The notes below the pieces were generated by a model that did no database searches, had not been told where the DNA came from, and saw only the letters and a program-made list of their open reading frames with translations. The position numbers and the translations under genes were made by a program. Below, in pieces: positions 1-8,814 of a DNA stretch of 64,000 nucleotides. The stretch spans positions 248,001 to 312,000 of the forward strand of contig JAOSJP010000034.1 of NCBI GenBank assembly GCA_027494015.1. Direction: 5' to 3'. The first letter of the stretch is position 1. Every line of letters starts with the position of its first letter. The stretch is from Anaerolineae bacterium. Its GTDB lineage: Bacteria; Chloroflexota; Anaerolineae; Aggregatilineales; Aggregatilineaceae.

Positions 1-1368
1 CGTCGCGCTCGGTGTGAGCGATGGCCCTTCTGTCACCGTGACCGTTGCGGAGGGCGCAGGCACGGTGTCAGGGGCCGTCGGCGCAGGTGTGAGCGTCTCG
101 GTGAGCGTGGCTGTGGGCACATCGGTCGCTGTCTCTGTCAGCGTGGCGGTAGATGTCTCAGTCGGCGTCGCAGTCGGTATCTCGGTCGGCGTTCCAGTCG
201 GCGTCTCAGTCGGCCTTTCTGTCGGCGGATCGGTGGGCGTCTCGGTCGGTATCCCGGTCGGCGCGACCAGGGCAACCGCTGCCGCTGTCTCAGTAGGCGG
301 GGCGGTCGCTGGCGGCGGCTGCGCGCTGGTCGCCGTGAGACTCGCGGTGAGGGTCGGCGCGGGCGTGTCAGTTGGAGCCGTCGTGGGCGAAGCCGTCTCG
401 GTCGCTGAAGGAGTCACCGAGGGGGTGTTTGAAGGCGTCGCCGTCGGCGCGGGCGTGTCCGACGGGACATCCGTAGGCGTAACTGTGAGCGACGGAGTAG
501 CGGTAGGCAGCGGCGTGTCGGTCGGCGAAGGAGTTGCCGTGCGTGTGGCCGTCGCCGTCGGGCTGGCCGTGTCGGTCAGCGTAGCCGATGGCGCGGGCGT
601 CGCTGAGGCGGTGAGCGTCGCCGTGAAAGTGGGGGTGACTGTTGGGGTGAGCGTGATCGTCGGGCGGGGCGTGCGCGTGGCCGTCGGCACAACCGGCACC
701 GGCGTGAACGAGGGCGTCAACTGCGGCTCGTCCACCACCGGCAGGGACTCGATGGCCGTCACCCAGGCCACCAGATCGTAGCGAATCCAGCCATAGCCCT
801 CGCCGAAACGGATCAGCACCCAGTCCTCATCGGCATCATGCGCCACCGGGTCCAGCACATCGCCGGTGAAGACCGTGCCGATCACCGAGTAGCCCTGTCC
901 CGGCCCGGAGCGCACAAACGCCCCGTCCACGCCCACGTCTACCCAGTTGGCGTTCGGCGTATAGGTGGGGCCGCCCGGCGTGTTGTAGTAGAGGAGAGGC
1001 GGGATGGGCGTTGGCGACAGGACGGTGATCACCGGCAGCGCCGCCGTGTTCAAGCGCCAGCTCACCCCGTCAATCTGTACCCAGCCCTGGGTGGTCAGAT
1101 AGGTGATCAGAATCCAGTCGCCATCGTAGTTGCGCGCCAGAGGCTGCACCCACGCGCCGATGGGCAGCGCCCCGACCGCGTTATAGCGCAGCCCCGGCCC
1201 GGCCCGCACATTGACGCCCAGCGGCACATGCACCCAGTTGACGTTGGGCGTCAGCGAAGGCTCGCCCTGCGCCCACAGAACGCCCGGCAGATCGCTCGCG
1301 GCCACCGTCAGCCCGATGACGACCGTCGCCAGCAGCGCAGCCCAACGGCAGCAGACAATGCGCCTCAT
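1..1368 (-). CDS. Secreted SH3-domain protein with long Thr/Pro-rich tail (partial, C-terminus beyond window)
   Basis: The frame is open on the minus strand from an ATG at 1368 to the window edge (456 codons, no stop). The N-terminus (MRRIVCCRWAALL) is a signal peptide ending near ALWAQ-type residues (about 33). Two bacterial SH3 repeats follow at about residues 44-100 and 140-205; each carries the hallmark 'VNVRAGPG'/'AFVRSGPG' and an ending of the 'GWVQIDG'/'GWIRYD' kind. From about residue 215 on, the chain is almost only Thr, Pro, Ala and Ser in TPTETPT-like units, a flexible stalk or wall-spanning linker. SH3 domains of this kind usually bind cell wall, so a wall-associated role is inferred. 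The domain after the stalk is not visible. A hairpin separates it from the ACIII operon upstream, so it is probably transcribed on its own. Confidence 0.85.
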   Translation of the reverse strand, partial: MRRIVCCRWAALLATVVIGLTVAASDLPGVLWAQGEPSLTPNVNWVHVPLGVNVRAGPGLRYNAVGALPIGAWVQPLARNYDGDWILITYLTTQGWVQIDGVSWRLNTAALPVITVLSPTPIPPLLYYNTPGGPTYTPNANWVDVGVDGAFVRSGPGQGYSVIGTVFTGDVLDPVAHDADEDWVLIRFGEGYGWIRYDLVAWVTAIESLPVVDEPQLTPSFTPVPVVPTATRTPRPTITLTPTVTPTFTATLTASATPAPSATLTDTASPTATATRTATPSPTDTPLPTATPSLTVTPTDVPSDTPAPTATPSNTPSVTPSATETASPTTAPTDTPAPTLTASLTATSAQPPPATAPPTETAAAVALVAPTGIPTETPTDPPTERPTETPTGTPTEIPTATPTETSTATLTETATDVPTATLTETLTPAPTAPDTVPAPSATVTVTEGPSLTPSAT

Positions 1369-1449
1369 CCAGCCCCTCTCAGCGTGCGCCTCACTGCGCT
1401 TATCCTACCACGAGGCCCGGCCCCGAACCAATAGGCCGCCAGAACCAGA

Positions 1450-1480
1450 AGCGCCGCGTGCCCGGTCGGGACGCGGCGCT
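1450..1480 (-). terminator. Hairpin terminator after the ACIII operon
   Basis: A perfect 10-bp stem (AGCGCCGCGT at 1450-1459 pairing with 1471-1480) with an 11-nt loop lies 48 bp after the stop of the diheme cytochrome gene. There is no clear U-run, so it may stop transcription inefficiently or protect the mRNA 3' end. Confidence 0.5.
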
Positions 1481-1527
1481 ATCTTGGCTGCGCGCTCTGC
1501 CGGGCCGCGCACAGCCCGGCGCGCTGA

Positions 1528-2391
1528 TCACTGGGTCAGGATGTAGGCGATGATGTCGGCAAGCTGCGCCTCGTCGTACTGCTCGCCAAAGTTCTTGGGC
1601 ATGATGTCGCCGAAGCCCGGAACCACATAGGCGCTCGGATCAACAATTGACTGGTGCAGATAGTCCTCCGCCGACAGGCCCGCCACGCGCGTCGCCGCCC
1701 GCTCGCCCATGCCGGTCAGGGCCGGGCCTGCGCCGTCCGCCGCGCCGTGGCAGCCGCTGCACGTCTGATCGAACAGCGTTTTGCCATTGGCCGGGTCGCC
1801 AGCGGCGGGCGCTGCGACCTCTGGCGTGGCTTCCTCAGTAGCCGGCGTACCAGTCTCCGGCGTAGCTCCCTCAGCAGGCGCAGCCCCGCCGCCGGACTCG
1901 GCCAGGATGTAGGCCACCAGCGCCTGCAGCTCGGTCTCGCTGAACTGCTCGCCGTAATTCTTGGGCATGATGTCGCCAAAGCCCGGAACCACATAGGCGC
2001 TCGGCTCCACAATCGCCTCGTGCAGGTAGTCCTCCGCTGACGTGCCCTCCACGCGCGTCGCCGCCCGCTCGCCCATGCCGGGGAAGGCCGGGCCTGCGCC
2101 GTCCGCCGCGCCATGGCAGGCTTCACACTGGACGAAAAGCTCCTTGCCCTGGGCCACAAGCTGCGCCGTGTCAGCTTCCTCTCCGCCTCCCTCTTCTGTG
2201 TTGGTCTCAGTTGCTGCAACTTCGCCCGCCGGAGCAGGCGTCGCCTGCAGCGCGTCAACGAGCGCCGGCTCTTCGCCTTTGGGCAGCGTGGGGATGGGCG
2301 TCAGGTCTTTCGCCAGATCGCCCCCGCCACAAGCCCCCAACACCATCGCCAGCGATAGAAGCGGCACCATCATCCAGGTTCGCTTGAACAC
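1528..2391 (-). CDS. Diheme cytochrome c lipoprotein, last gene of the ACIII operon
   Basis: The 287-residue protein starts at a GTG at 2391, preceded by GGAGG seven bases upstream; an ATG at 2409 is also open but has no such site. A lipoprotein signal ends at 'LGACGGG', so the mature protein is anchored outside the membrane by its N-terminal Cys. Two nearly identical cytochrome c domains follow, each with a CxxCH heme site (CEACH and CSGCH) and a distal Met in 'GFGDIMPKN'. They are joined by a Thr/Pro/Glu linker, so the gene arose by internal duplication. It lies 53 bp after the ActD-cytochrome fusion and probably carries electrons from ACIII to a terminal oxidase. It could be an ActE-like subunit or a free electron carrier. 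Confidence 0.85.
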   Translation of the reverse strand: MFKRTWMMVPLLSLAMVLGACGGGDLAKDLTPIPTLPKGEEPALVDALQATPAPAGEVAATETNTEEGGGEEADTAQLVAQGKELFVQCEACHGAADGAGPAFPGMGERAATRVEGTSAEDYLHEAIVEPSAYVVPGFGDIMPKNYGEQFSETELQALVAYILAESGGGAAPAEGATPETGTPATEEATPEVAAPAAGDPANGKTLFDQTCSGCHGAADGAGPALTGMGERAATRVAGLSAEDYLHQSIVDPSAYVVPGFGDIMPKNFGEQYDEAQLADIIAYILTQ

Positions 2392-2444
2392 AACTGACCT
2401 CCGTTTCATATGCCAGTCTCAGGCCCCCTCGCCCCTGTGCGCGC

Positions 2445-3476
2445 TCACTCGCCCAGGCTGCGCACGTAGTTCACGATGTCCCAGGTTTCGCCAGGACTCA
2501 GGTTCTCGGCCAGGCCGGGCATGCGGTTCCAGCCCAGCCGGATCACGCGGAACAGGTCCTGGTCAGAGAGAATTGCCGCGCGCGCGCCGAGCGACTGTGG
2601 AATCTCCGGGAAGTACTTGCCCACCTCGGCCCCTGCCCGGTCGCCCTGCATCCCGTGACACATGGCGCAGTTCGTGCCATAGAGCATCTGGCCGCGCTGG
2701 AGCGAGACATCGCTCGCGGGCAGCGGCGCGGTGGCCGGCTCGCCGGCGATGAACACCGGCCCCTGCACCGGCACGGCCTCTGCCGGAGCAGCCAGGCGCG
2801 GCCCCTCCTGCGCGCCGACAACCACTGTGTCGTCCATCTTGTTGATCCAGGGAATGCGCACGATGTCATAGCTGAGCAGCAGCGGGACGAGCAGAACCAC
2901 CAGCCCGCCCGTGCCCACCGCGCCCCAGAACAACAAGTGACGGATGCCCTGCGGCCTGAAGGCCGCCGCGTCCTCGCGCTTGATCACGCGAGCATGATGC
3001 GCCTCGAAGACGGTCACCACCTGCTCGGCCACCGCCAGCGGCGCGCGCACTTCCAGGCCGATGTAGCCATCGGTGATGCGCTCGTCGTACATGCGCCGCG
3101 TCAGGATCGGGAAGCGGTTTTGCAGCAGAAAGCCGGTAAACGCCCCCAGCATCGAGAACAGCGAGATCATCTCGAAGTAGATGATCGCCGTTGGCGGGAC
3201 AGGAACGAGTCCCTGCCCACCCACTTCGATAGGGTAGAGGTTGGCCGTGACATAGGTCAGGAAGAAGGCCACCAGCGCGCCCAGCGCCGCGCCGCCCAGC
3301 ACAAACGGTAGAAACCACAGGCGGGCCGGCTTGCGCGCGAAGAACCTGGCCGGATAGGGCACGTTCGACATCATCGTCATCTGATCGTCCTGAACGCCGA
3401 GCGCGCGCACCTCGTCAATGACATCGGCGGTCGTCTCTACATTATCAAACAAGCCTAGCAGCAAGAAGTCGGCCAT
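2445..3476 (-). CDS. actD: ACIII subunit ActD (DUF3341) fused to a C-terminal cytochrome c domain
   Basis: 343 residues. Residues 1 to about 190 match the ActD/DUF3341 family: a cytoplasmic ferredoxin-like start ('FLLGLFDNVETTADVIDEVRALG'), then two membrane helices around 75-140. After a third helix near 190-210 comes an extra domain with one heme site (CAMCH, about residue 272) and a Met ligand in 'WNRMPGL'. In well-studied ACIII operons ActD and the monoheme cytochrome ActE are separate genes; here they form one chain, which would fix the cytochrome to the outer face. ActD is a membrane subunit of the quinol:cytochrome c/oxidase oxidoreductase. A strong AGGAGG-like site precedes the ATG at 3476, which lies 9 bp after actC. 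Confidence 0.88.
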   Translation of the reverse strand: MADFLLLGLFDNVETTADVIDEVRALGVQDDQMTMMSNVPYPARFFARKPARLWFLPFVLGGAALGALVAFFLTYVTANLYPIEVGGQGLVPVPPTAIIYFEMISLFSMLGAFTGFLLQNRFPILTRRMYDERITDGYIGLEVRAPLAVAEQVVTVFEAHHARVIKREDAAAFRPQGIRHLLFWGAVGTGGLVVLLVPLLLSYDIVRIPWINKMDDTVVVGAQEGPRLAAPAEAVPVQGPVFIAGEPATAPLPASDVSLQRGQMLYGTNCAMCHGMQGDRAGAEVGKYFPEIPQSLGARAAILSDQDLFRVIRLGWNRMPGLAENLSPGETWDIVNYVRSLGE

Positions 3477-3485
3477 GCTCCCCTC

Positions 3486-4943
3486 CTAGTGGACTTCCGT
3501 CCGCGTGGACACCACGGCTCGGCCAACGCGGCGGGTTTCCTGCATCGCCTGGCCCTCGTAGACTTCCCACACCGGGATGATCGGCACGAAACGGGTGAAG
3601 ACCATGTACAGCAGGCCCAGGAAGGCCAGCGTGCCCACCGTGACCGTCACTTCCGGCCAGTGCGGCGTGTAGTTGACCCAGTTGAAGGGCAGCTCGTTGC
3701 GCGACAGCGAGCCGGCCACGATCAGCGCGCGCTCGGTGTACATGCCAACCTGGATCAGGATGCCGATGACCAGCATCGCCGGCAGCGACGTGCGCACGCG
3801 GCGCGACCACAGCGTGCCCAGCGGCACCACGATGTTACAGAACAGCATCAGGTAGAACATCGGGGCCAGCGGGCCAGTGAGCATATCCTGGACCGCCTTT
3901 TCCAGCGGCAGGTTGCCGTACCAGTTGGTGATCCACTCGGCGAAGTAGAAGTAGATCCACGTCAGGGTGAGGATGAGCAGAAAGATGCCCATCGCGTTGA
4001 AGTGCTCTTCGCGCATGAAGTAGCCATAGCGCATCGTCTTGCGAATGACGATCATGACCAGGATCACCGCCGCCACGCCCGAATACAGCGCGCCCACCAC
4101 AAAGAACGGGCCGAAGATGGCGCTGTGCCAGCCGGGCTGGATGGCCATCGAGAGATTCCAGGACACGCCCGTGTGCACCGAGAACATCACCGGGATGATC
4201 ACGTAGCTGAGGAGGTTGCTGACCACCTCCAGCCGGTGCCATTCGCCCTCCGTCCCCCGCCAGCCCAATGACAGCGCGCCATACACCTTGCGCCGCCAGC
4301 CGGTCATGTGGTCGCGGGCCATCGCCAGGTCCGGGATGAGCGCCACGTACATGAACAGCGTGCTGCCGATCAGGTAGGTGGTGATGGCCATCATGTCCCA
4401 GAAGAGGGCCGAGCGGAAGTTGGGCCACAGCCCGCGCTGGTTGGGAATGGGCAGCATGTAGAACAGCTTCCAGATGCGCCCGACATGAATGATCGGGAAC
4501 AGCGCCGCGCAGGCCAGGCCGAACAGCGTGACCGTCTCGGCGGCGCGGGCGATGGGCCGGCGGAAGTCCATGCGCATCAGGCGCAGCGCCGCCGAGATGA
4601 ACGTGCCGGCGTGGCCGATGCCGATGAAGTAGATCAGGTTGGCGATGTACGGCCCCCACATCACCGAGCGGTTCAGGCCGGTGATGCCCAGGCCGCTGAA
4701 AATCTGGATAGTCCAGGCGGTGAAGAAGGCCAGCGTCAGCGCGCCCAGCCCGGCCAGCGCGATCCAGAAGCGCGGCCCGGTCTGGCGCATCCTGGCCAGC
4801 GTAAGCTGGTTCAGCTCGGCGGGCGGGCGCGCGTCGAGCATCAGGTGCTCCTCGCGCCCGTGCTCGACCTGCCGGGCCAGATGCTCGTCATCGGGCAGCG
4901 GCTTCTCCCAGTAGGGACCAACGGTGGCTCTACTCTCCAACAT
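3486..4943 (-). CDS. actC: ACIII subunit ActC, NrfD/PsrC-like integral membrane quinol-binding protein
   Basis: About 485 residues with around ten hydrophobic helices, of the NrfD/PsrC family. The N-terminal cytoplasmic segment (about 60 residues) precedes the first helix. Conserved polar residues sit in the membrane, for example 'GIGHAGTFISA' and 'FPIIHVGR', as in quinol-site regions of ActC. It would oxidise quinol at the membrane and pass electrons to the FeS/heme subunits. I chose the ATG at 4943 because a GTG at 4952 would sit directly on the ribosome-binding site; the gene overlaps the end of the ActB iron-sulfur gene by 14 bp, implying translational coupling. A second NrfD-like subunit, ActF, is not found in this operon. 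Confidence 0.9.
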   Translation of the reverse strand: MLESRATVGPYWEKPLPDDEHLARQVEHGREEHLMLDARPPAELNQLTLARMRQTGPRFWIALAGLGALTLAFFTAWTIQIFSGLGITGLNRSVMWGPYIANLIYFIGIGHAGTFISAALRLMRMDFRRPIARAAETVTLFGLACAALFPIIHVGRIWKLFYMLPIPNQRGLWPNFRSALFWDMMAITTYLIGSTLFMYVALIPDLAMARDHMTGWRRKVYGALSLGWRGTEGEWHRLEVVSNLLSYVIIPVMFSVHTGVSWNLSMAIQPGWHSAIFGPFFVVGALYSGVAAVILVMIVIRKTMRYGYFMREEHFNAMGIFLLILTLTWIYFYFAEWITNWYGNLPLEKAVQDMLTGPLAPMFYLMLFCNIVVPLGTLWSRRVRTSLPAMLVIGILIQVGMYTERALIVAGSLSRNELPFNWVNYTPHWPEVTVTVGTLAFLGLLYMVFTRFVPIIPVWEVYEGQAMQETRRVGRAVVSTRTEVH

Positions 4944-5652
4944 GCGTCTCACCGCCTTTCAGATAGTAGACCGCCGGCTCTGTGCCCAGGTTCTCCAGCA
5001 GCTTGAACTGGCGCTCGCTGGGGACCATCTGCGCGACACGGCTGTTCTCGTCCCACTTGTCGCCGAAGATCAGCGCGTCGGTCGGGCACGCCTGCGCGCA
5101 CGCCGGGACGATCTCGCCATCTTCGAGCGGACGGCCCTCGATATTGGCCTGCTCGCGCCCCCGGCGGATGCGCTGGATGCAGAAAGTGCATTTTTCCATG
5201 ACACCAGGACTGCGCACGGTCACATCGGGGTTGAGCTGCTGCTCCAGCGGCGCGTCGAAACGCGGCGCCCAGAAGTTGAAGAGGCGCGCCCGGTACGGAC
5301 AGTTGTTGCCGCAGTAGCGCGTGCCGATGCAGCGGTTGTAGACCTGGATGTTGATGTTCTCTTCAGTGCTGTGGTACGAAGCGTAGACGGGGCAGACCGG
5401 CTCGCACGGGGCGTTGCCGCACTGCTGGCAGAACACCGGCAGGAAGCGCGCCTTCACATTCGGGTATTCGCCCTCCCAGTAGCGTTCGATGCGTATCCAG
5501 TGGTTGGCCCTGCCCCGGATCACTTCGTCCTCGCTCGACACGGGGACGTTGTTCTCCGCGTGGCAGGCGACCACACACGCCTGGCAGCCCGTACACTTGT
5601 CCACATCCACGATCATCGTCCATTTGTGTCCGTTGCTGTGTTCTTCGGCCAT
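4930..5652 (-). CDS. actB2: ACIII ActB iron-sulfur domain as a separate protein (four-cluster ferredoxin-like)
   Basis: 240 residues with the Cys pattern of four-cluster DMSO-reductase-type electron-transfer subunits: 'CTGCQACVVAC', 'CQQCGNAPCEPVC', 'CIGTRYCGNNC' and 'CTFC...CAQAC'. In many ACIII operons this domain is the C-terminal half of ActB; here it is an independent gene starting 52 bp after the molybdopterin-type half. It has no export signal of its own, so it is presumably exported with the Tat-signal partner. It links ActC-derived electrons to the hemes. GAGGAG lies nine bases before the ATG. The symbol is a working label, since ActB is normally a single gene. Confidence 0.88.
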   Translation of the reverse strand: MAEEHSNGHKWTMIVDVDKCTGCQACVVACHAENNVPVSSEDEVIRGRANHWIRIERYWEGEYPNVKARFLPVFCQQCGNAPCEPVCPVYASYHSTEENINIQVYNRCIGTRYCGNNCPYRARLFNFWAPRFDAPLEQQLNPDVTVRSPGVMEKCTFCIQRIRRGREQANIEGRPLEDGEIVPACAQACPTDALIFGDKWDENSRVAQMVPSERQFKLLENLGTEPAVYYLKGGETHVGE

Positions 5653-5704
5653 TCACACCACTCCTCTGACGCTCACAGAGTTCGCCCTCAGCACAGGTTG
5701 CATG

Positions 5705-7897
5705 TTAGAACGGAACATGGATGTCCTCGCCCGGATCAATGGTGCTCTCCAGCCTGGCGAGGGCCTGCTTCTTATCCAGCTTGGTGATGCGCACGCGGGC
5801 CGACGACCAGGCCAGGTTCGCGCCCGCGTCGTCCAGCGCCGCGCCCACCAGGTGCAGCGCATGGCTGCCGCGCTCGCGCGCATAGCGGCCCAGGTCGTTG
5901 TGCCCCTGCCCCAGCGGGATGGCGACTGTATCGGGACGGATGGCCGGGAAGACGTAGACCGGTACTTCCACCGCGCCATGCGGCGACTCGACGCGCACCA
6001 CGTCTCCGTGATCCACGCCGAGCGCCTGGGCCGTCGCCGGATTAATCTCCACCCACGTCTGCCAGGCGACCGTCGTCAGCGGGTCGGGTGCGCCTTGCAG
6101 CCAGGGCAGGCTCGCCGTGCGCCCGTCGCCCAGCAGCACCGAGGGGAACAGGTGCAGGTAGTAAGGATACTGCGCTGCCTCCCCATCGAAGGCCGCCGCA
6201 GCCGCCTCAACAAGTCCCTGGGCGGCGAGTTCCGGCGCGGCGCTCTGTGACGCGGCCTCCGGCCACCAGCCGCCATGCTGCTGGAAGCGCGCCCAGCGCA
6301 CCTCTTCTTCGTCGCCGCCATTCGCACCTTTGGGCAGCGCCGTGATCTGCTCCTTGATGAAGGCGACCTCATCGGTCCAGGGGAGCGCCGAAGCCGCCGC
6401 CGGGATGCCGCGCGCTGCCGTCAGCAGCACGTCACCGGTTGGGCGCACGTCGTGGAACGGACCGACCACCGGCTGCTGGCTGCTGACGACTGGCAGGCCC
6501 CTGAAGGCGGGCTGCACCACTTCATAGCCCCACCCTTCCAGGTACGTCCGGTCGGGCAGGATGTAATCGGCCAGCGCAGAGGTCTCGTCCACCAGCGGGT
6601 TGAACGAGATGATCGTCTCCACCTCCGCCAGCGCGTCAGCGATGCCGGAGCCGGGCGGCAGGTCGTAGACGGGATTGGCGCCGTGCACGAGCAGCAGCTT
6701 GACCCGGCCCGCGTTCATGCGCTCGACTAGCGCCTGCACCTCCGCGTAGGAAGACCAGGCAGGCGCAGCCAGGGCCGCCGGGATAGCGGGCGTGAAGCTC
6801 AGCCCGCTCGCTCCCGCAAGCGCGTTGAGCGCCTGCACCGCTGTCACCGCCGCCACGCCATTGCTGGCCCCGGCCAGCGCGCCGCCCGCAAGAGCGACCG
6901 GGCGCTCGGCCTCGGCGAAGGCGCGCGCCAGAGCGACCAGATCGGCCAGCGCCAGATCGCACGCCGCAGCCGCCGCGTCGAGGTCTGCCTCGCCGGCCAG
7001 CGTCGCCGCCAGTTCAGCCCGCGCCGCGCCGCCGAAGCCTTCATCGGCGATGATGCGCAGCAGCGCCCCGGCCACCAGCGCCTCCGCGCCCGGCTGGACG
7101 GGCACCCAGCGGTCGGCTTTGGCCCCGGTGATGGACATCTTCGGCTCGAACTGGACGAGCAGGCCGCGCTTGCCGAACTTCTGGTTGCGGAACTCGCCGA
7201 ACTCGACGCCGAAGCCGGTCGCCGACAGCCAGGTTCCCACGAAGTCCGCGCCGAAGGAGAAGATGGCATCGGCCTGGGCCAGGGCATAGCCGGGCAGCGC
7301 CGCCTGGCCGAACAGCGCGTTGTTGGCTGCCGCCAGCGCGCCGACGCTGTTCAGGGCGCAGGTCAGGTCGTAGCGCAGGGGAGCCGGCGCGCCGACCGCC
7401 CCGGCGTAGCGGGCGAATAGATCGTAGAGGTGGCCGGAAGTCGTCGAGCCAGTCCAGATGGCGACAGCGCTGCCCGCCGCGTCCAGCTTCTCGTAGAGCG
7501 TATTGATCGCCTCGTTCCAGGCGATGGACTCGAACTTGCGGCTGCCCCGCTCCCCTTGACGGACAGCGCCGGTCACGCGGTCGGGGTTATACAGCAGTTG
7601 CAGGCCGGACTGCCCGCGCGCGCACAGCTTGCCCCGATTGACGGGGTGCTCCGGGTTGCCTTCGATCTTGACGGCCCGCCCGTTCATCACGCGCACGATG
7701 ATGCCACAGCCCGCCGGGCACATGCGGCAGGTGGAGGCGTACCAGTTGGGAATGCCGGCAAGCTGTTCTTCGGGCGCGCGGACATACGGCTCCAGCGCCA
7801 CCCAGCGCTCTGTCTCCTGAGCGCAGCCTGCCAGAATTGCCGTTGCGGTGCCTGCCGCGCTGACTCTCAAGAAGTCGCGACGTGTCAAATGGGTCAT
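5705..7897 (-). CDS. actB1: ACIII ActB molybdopterin-oxidoreductase-like domain (separate gene, Tat lipoprotein)
   Basis: 730 residues. The start MTHLTRRDFLRVSA is a twin-arginine signal, and 'ILAGCAQ' is a lipobox, so it is a Tat-exported lipoprotein. A [4Fe-4S] site follows (CRMCPAGC about residues 56-63 and 'KLCARG' about 90), then the molybdopterin oxidoreductase fold and a C-terminal molydopterin-dinucleotide-binding-like barrel. ActB of characterised ACIII contains no molybdenum cofactor; the fold is structural. The gene starts after AGGAGAG, 9 bp from actA. The FeS half that is usually fused at its C-terminus is the next gene. It could be mistaken for a formate dehydrogenase-type enzyme, but the neighbours fix it as ACIII. 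Confidence 0.88.
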   Translation of the reverse strand: MTHLTRRDFLRVSAAGTATAILAGCAQETERWVALEPYVRAPEEQLAGIPNWYASTCRMCPAGCGIIVRVMNGRAVKIEGNPEHPVNRGKLCARGQSGLQLLYNPDRVTGAVRQGERGSRKFESIAWNEAINTLYEKLDAAGSAVAIWTGSTTSGHLYDLFARYAGAVGAPAPLRYDLTCALNSVGALAAANNALFGQAALPGYALAQADAIFSFGADFVGTWLSATGFGVEFGEFRNQKFGKRGLLVQFEPKMSITGAKADRWVPVQPGAEALVAGALLRIIADEGFGGAARAELAATLAGEADLDAAAAACDLALADLVALARAFAEAERPVALAGGALAGASNGVAAVTAVQALNALAGASGLSFTPAIPAALAAPAWSSYAEVQALVERMNAGRVKLLLVHGANPVYDLPPGSGIADALAEVETIISFNPLVDETSALADYILPDRTYLEGWGYEVVQPAFRGLPVVSSQQPVVGPFHDVRPTGDVLLTAARGIPAAASALPWTDEVAFIKEQITALPKGANGGDEEEVRWARFQQHGGWWPEAASQSAAPELAAQGLVEAAAAAFDGEAAQYPYYLHLFPSVLLGDGRTASLPWLQGAPDPLTTVAWQTWVEINPATAQALGVDHGDVVRVESPHGAVEVPVYVFPAIRPDTVAIPLGQGHNDLGRYARERGSHALHLVGAALDDAGANLAWSSARVRITKLDKKQALARLESTIDPGEDIHVPF

Positions 7898-7906
7898 AAG
7901 TCTCTC

Positions 7907-8443
7907 CTAGCGGTGGCAGACCGCGCAGTCCCACAGCGCGTCTTTGTTCTCTTGTTGAGCGTGGCAGTCCAGGCAGAAGCCCATGTTCATGGTGACCACC
8001 GGCTCGGCGACCGTCATTTCTTCGACCGCGCCATGACACGCGCCGCAGCTCACTGCGGCGGCGATGTGTGAAGCGTGGTTGAAGTAGACGAAGCTCGGCT
8101 GCTCGTTGACGCGCTTCCAGGGGATAGGCTCCTGGCGCTCCCAGTAACCGTGCAGCTTTTGAATCTGGGGGCTGTCCGTAGCGATATACTCGTGGCAGCC
8201 CATGCACTTCTCGACACTGGGAATACTGGCGACCGGGCCTTTCGCCACGCCGGTGTGACAGAACTGGCACTGGATGCCGTTCACGGCGTGTATACTGTGA
8301 TTGAAGGCTATCGGCTGCTCGTCGGCGGCGCTGGTCTGGGCAATGACGATGACCAGCAAGATGACGACAACCGCCGCCCCGCCCAGCGCCGCCCCGCCGA
8401 ACAGCAAGCGCTGCCTTGACGACAAGCCAGCTAATCTACGCAT
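7907..8443 (-). CDS. actA: ACIII pentaheme cytochrome c subunit ActA
   Basis: 178 residues: a short basic N-terminus, one membrane helix (about 14-36), then an exported domain with five CxxCH heme sites at about residues 59, 80, 133, 157 and 173 plus spare His ligands ('FNHSIHA', 'FNHASH'). The last heme site ends only two residues before the stop. This matches the pentaheme ActA of ACIII. The ATG at 8443 is preceded by AGGGAGG; an upstream in-frame start at 8506 has no ribosome-binding site. It is the first gene of the operon actA-actB1-actB2-actC-actD/E-cytochrome, read from the promoter at 8612-8640. Confidence 0.92.
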   Translation of the reverse strand: MRRLAGLSSRQRLLFGGAALGGAAVVVILLVIVIAQTSAADEQPIAFNHSIHAVNGIQCQFCHTGVAKGPVASIPSVEKCMGCHEYIATDSPQIQKLHGYWERQEPIPWKRVNEQPSFVYFNHASHIAAAVSCGACHGAVEEMTVAEPVVTMNMGFCLDCHAQQENKDALWDCAVCHR

Positions 8444-8611
8444 GTGGCCTCCCTTCTGAGGTGCATAATCCCGCACACCACCGGATAGCTCCAACAGCAA
8501 GTGCATATGCCGCGCAGCGATGACGATGCGCCTTGATGTGAGTCCCCCCCCACGAGGATCGAGAGGAACAAGTACGGCCCCAGCCCCATGATGACCGTGT
8601 GCAGTCGCCTA

Positions 8612-8640
8612 ACTATACAATGAATTCCCGCGCCATTCAA
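8612..8640 (-). promoter_or_regulatory. Sigma70-type promoter of the ACIII operon
   Basis: On the minus strand, TTGAAT (8635-8640) and TATAGT (8612-8617) are separated by exactly 17 bases. Transcription would start near 8605 and give a leader of about 160 nt before actA. Confidence 0.55.
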
Positions 8641-8748
8641 AACAATCGCCAGCAATGTCTCAAAATTGGTGGGAGTATCGTGGCGAGTAGAGGGGGCGGC
8701 GAGGCATGTTAGCGCCGGGCGGGGATGAGTCAAACCTAGCCTTGCGGC

Positions 8749-8776
8749 TTGGAGCATCCCGCCGACCTGGTATAAT
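8749..8776 (+). promoter_or_regulatory. Putative promoter for the MurA-like/MurF-like/Ddl cluster
   Basis: TTGGAG (8749-8754) and a perfect TATAAT (8771-8776) are 16 bases apart on the plus strand. The transcript would run through the repeat copy at 8815-9005 and its hairpin before reaching the gene start at 9031, so the element lies in the 5' untranslated region. Confidence 0.5.
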
Positions 8777-8814
8777 CTCGCAGCGGGCGCGCGTGCGGGC
8801 GCGCCAGGCTCGTG

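Noticed and set aside
14..781. A 255-residue open frame on the plus strand rich in Val, Ser and Gly
   Set aside because: It is the mirror of the Thr/Pro repeat stalk encoded on the minus strand; the minus-strand frame has a signal peptide and SH3 domains.
5705..7897. Formate dehydrogenase or nitrate reductase catalytic subunit
   Set aside because: Neighbouring ActA, ActC and ActD genes identify it as the ActB half of ACIII, in which the molybdopterin fold has no cofactor.
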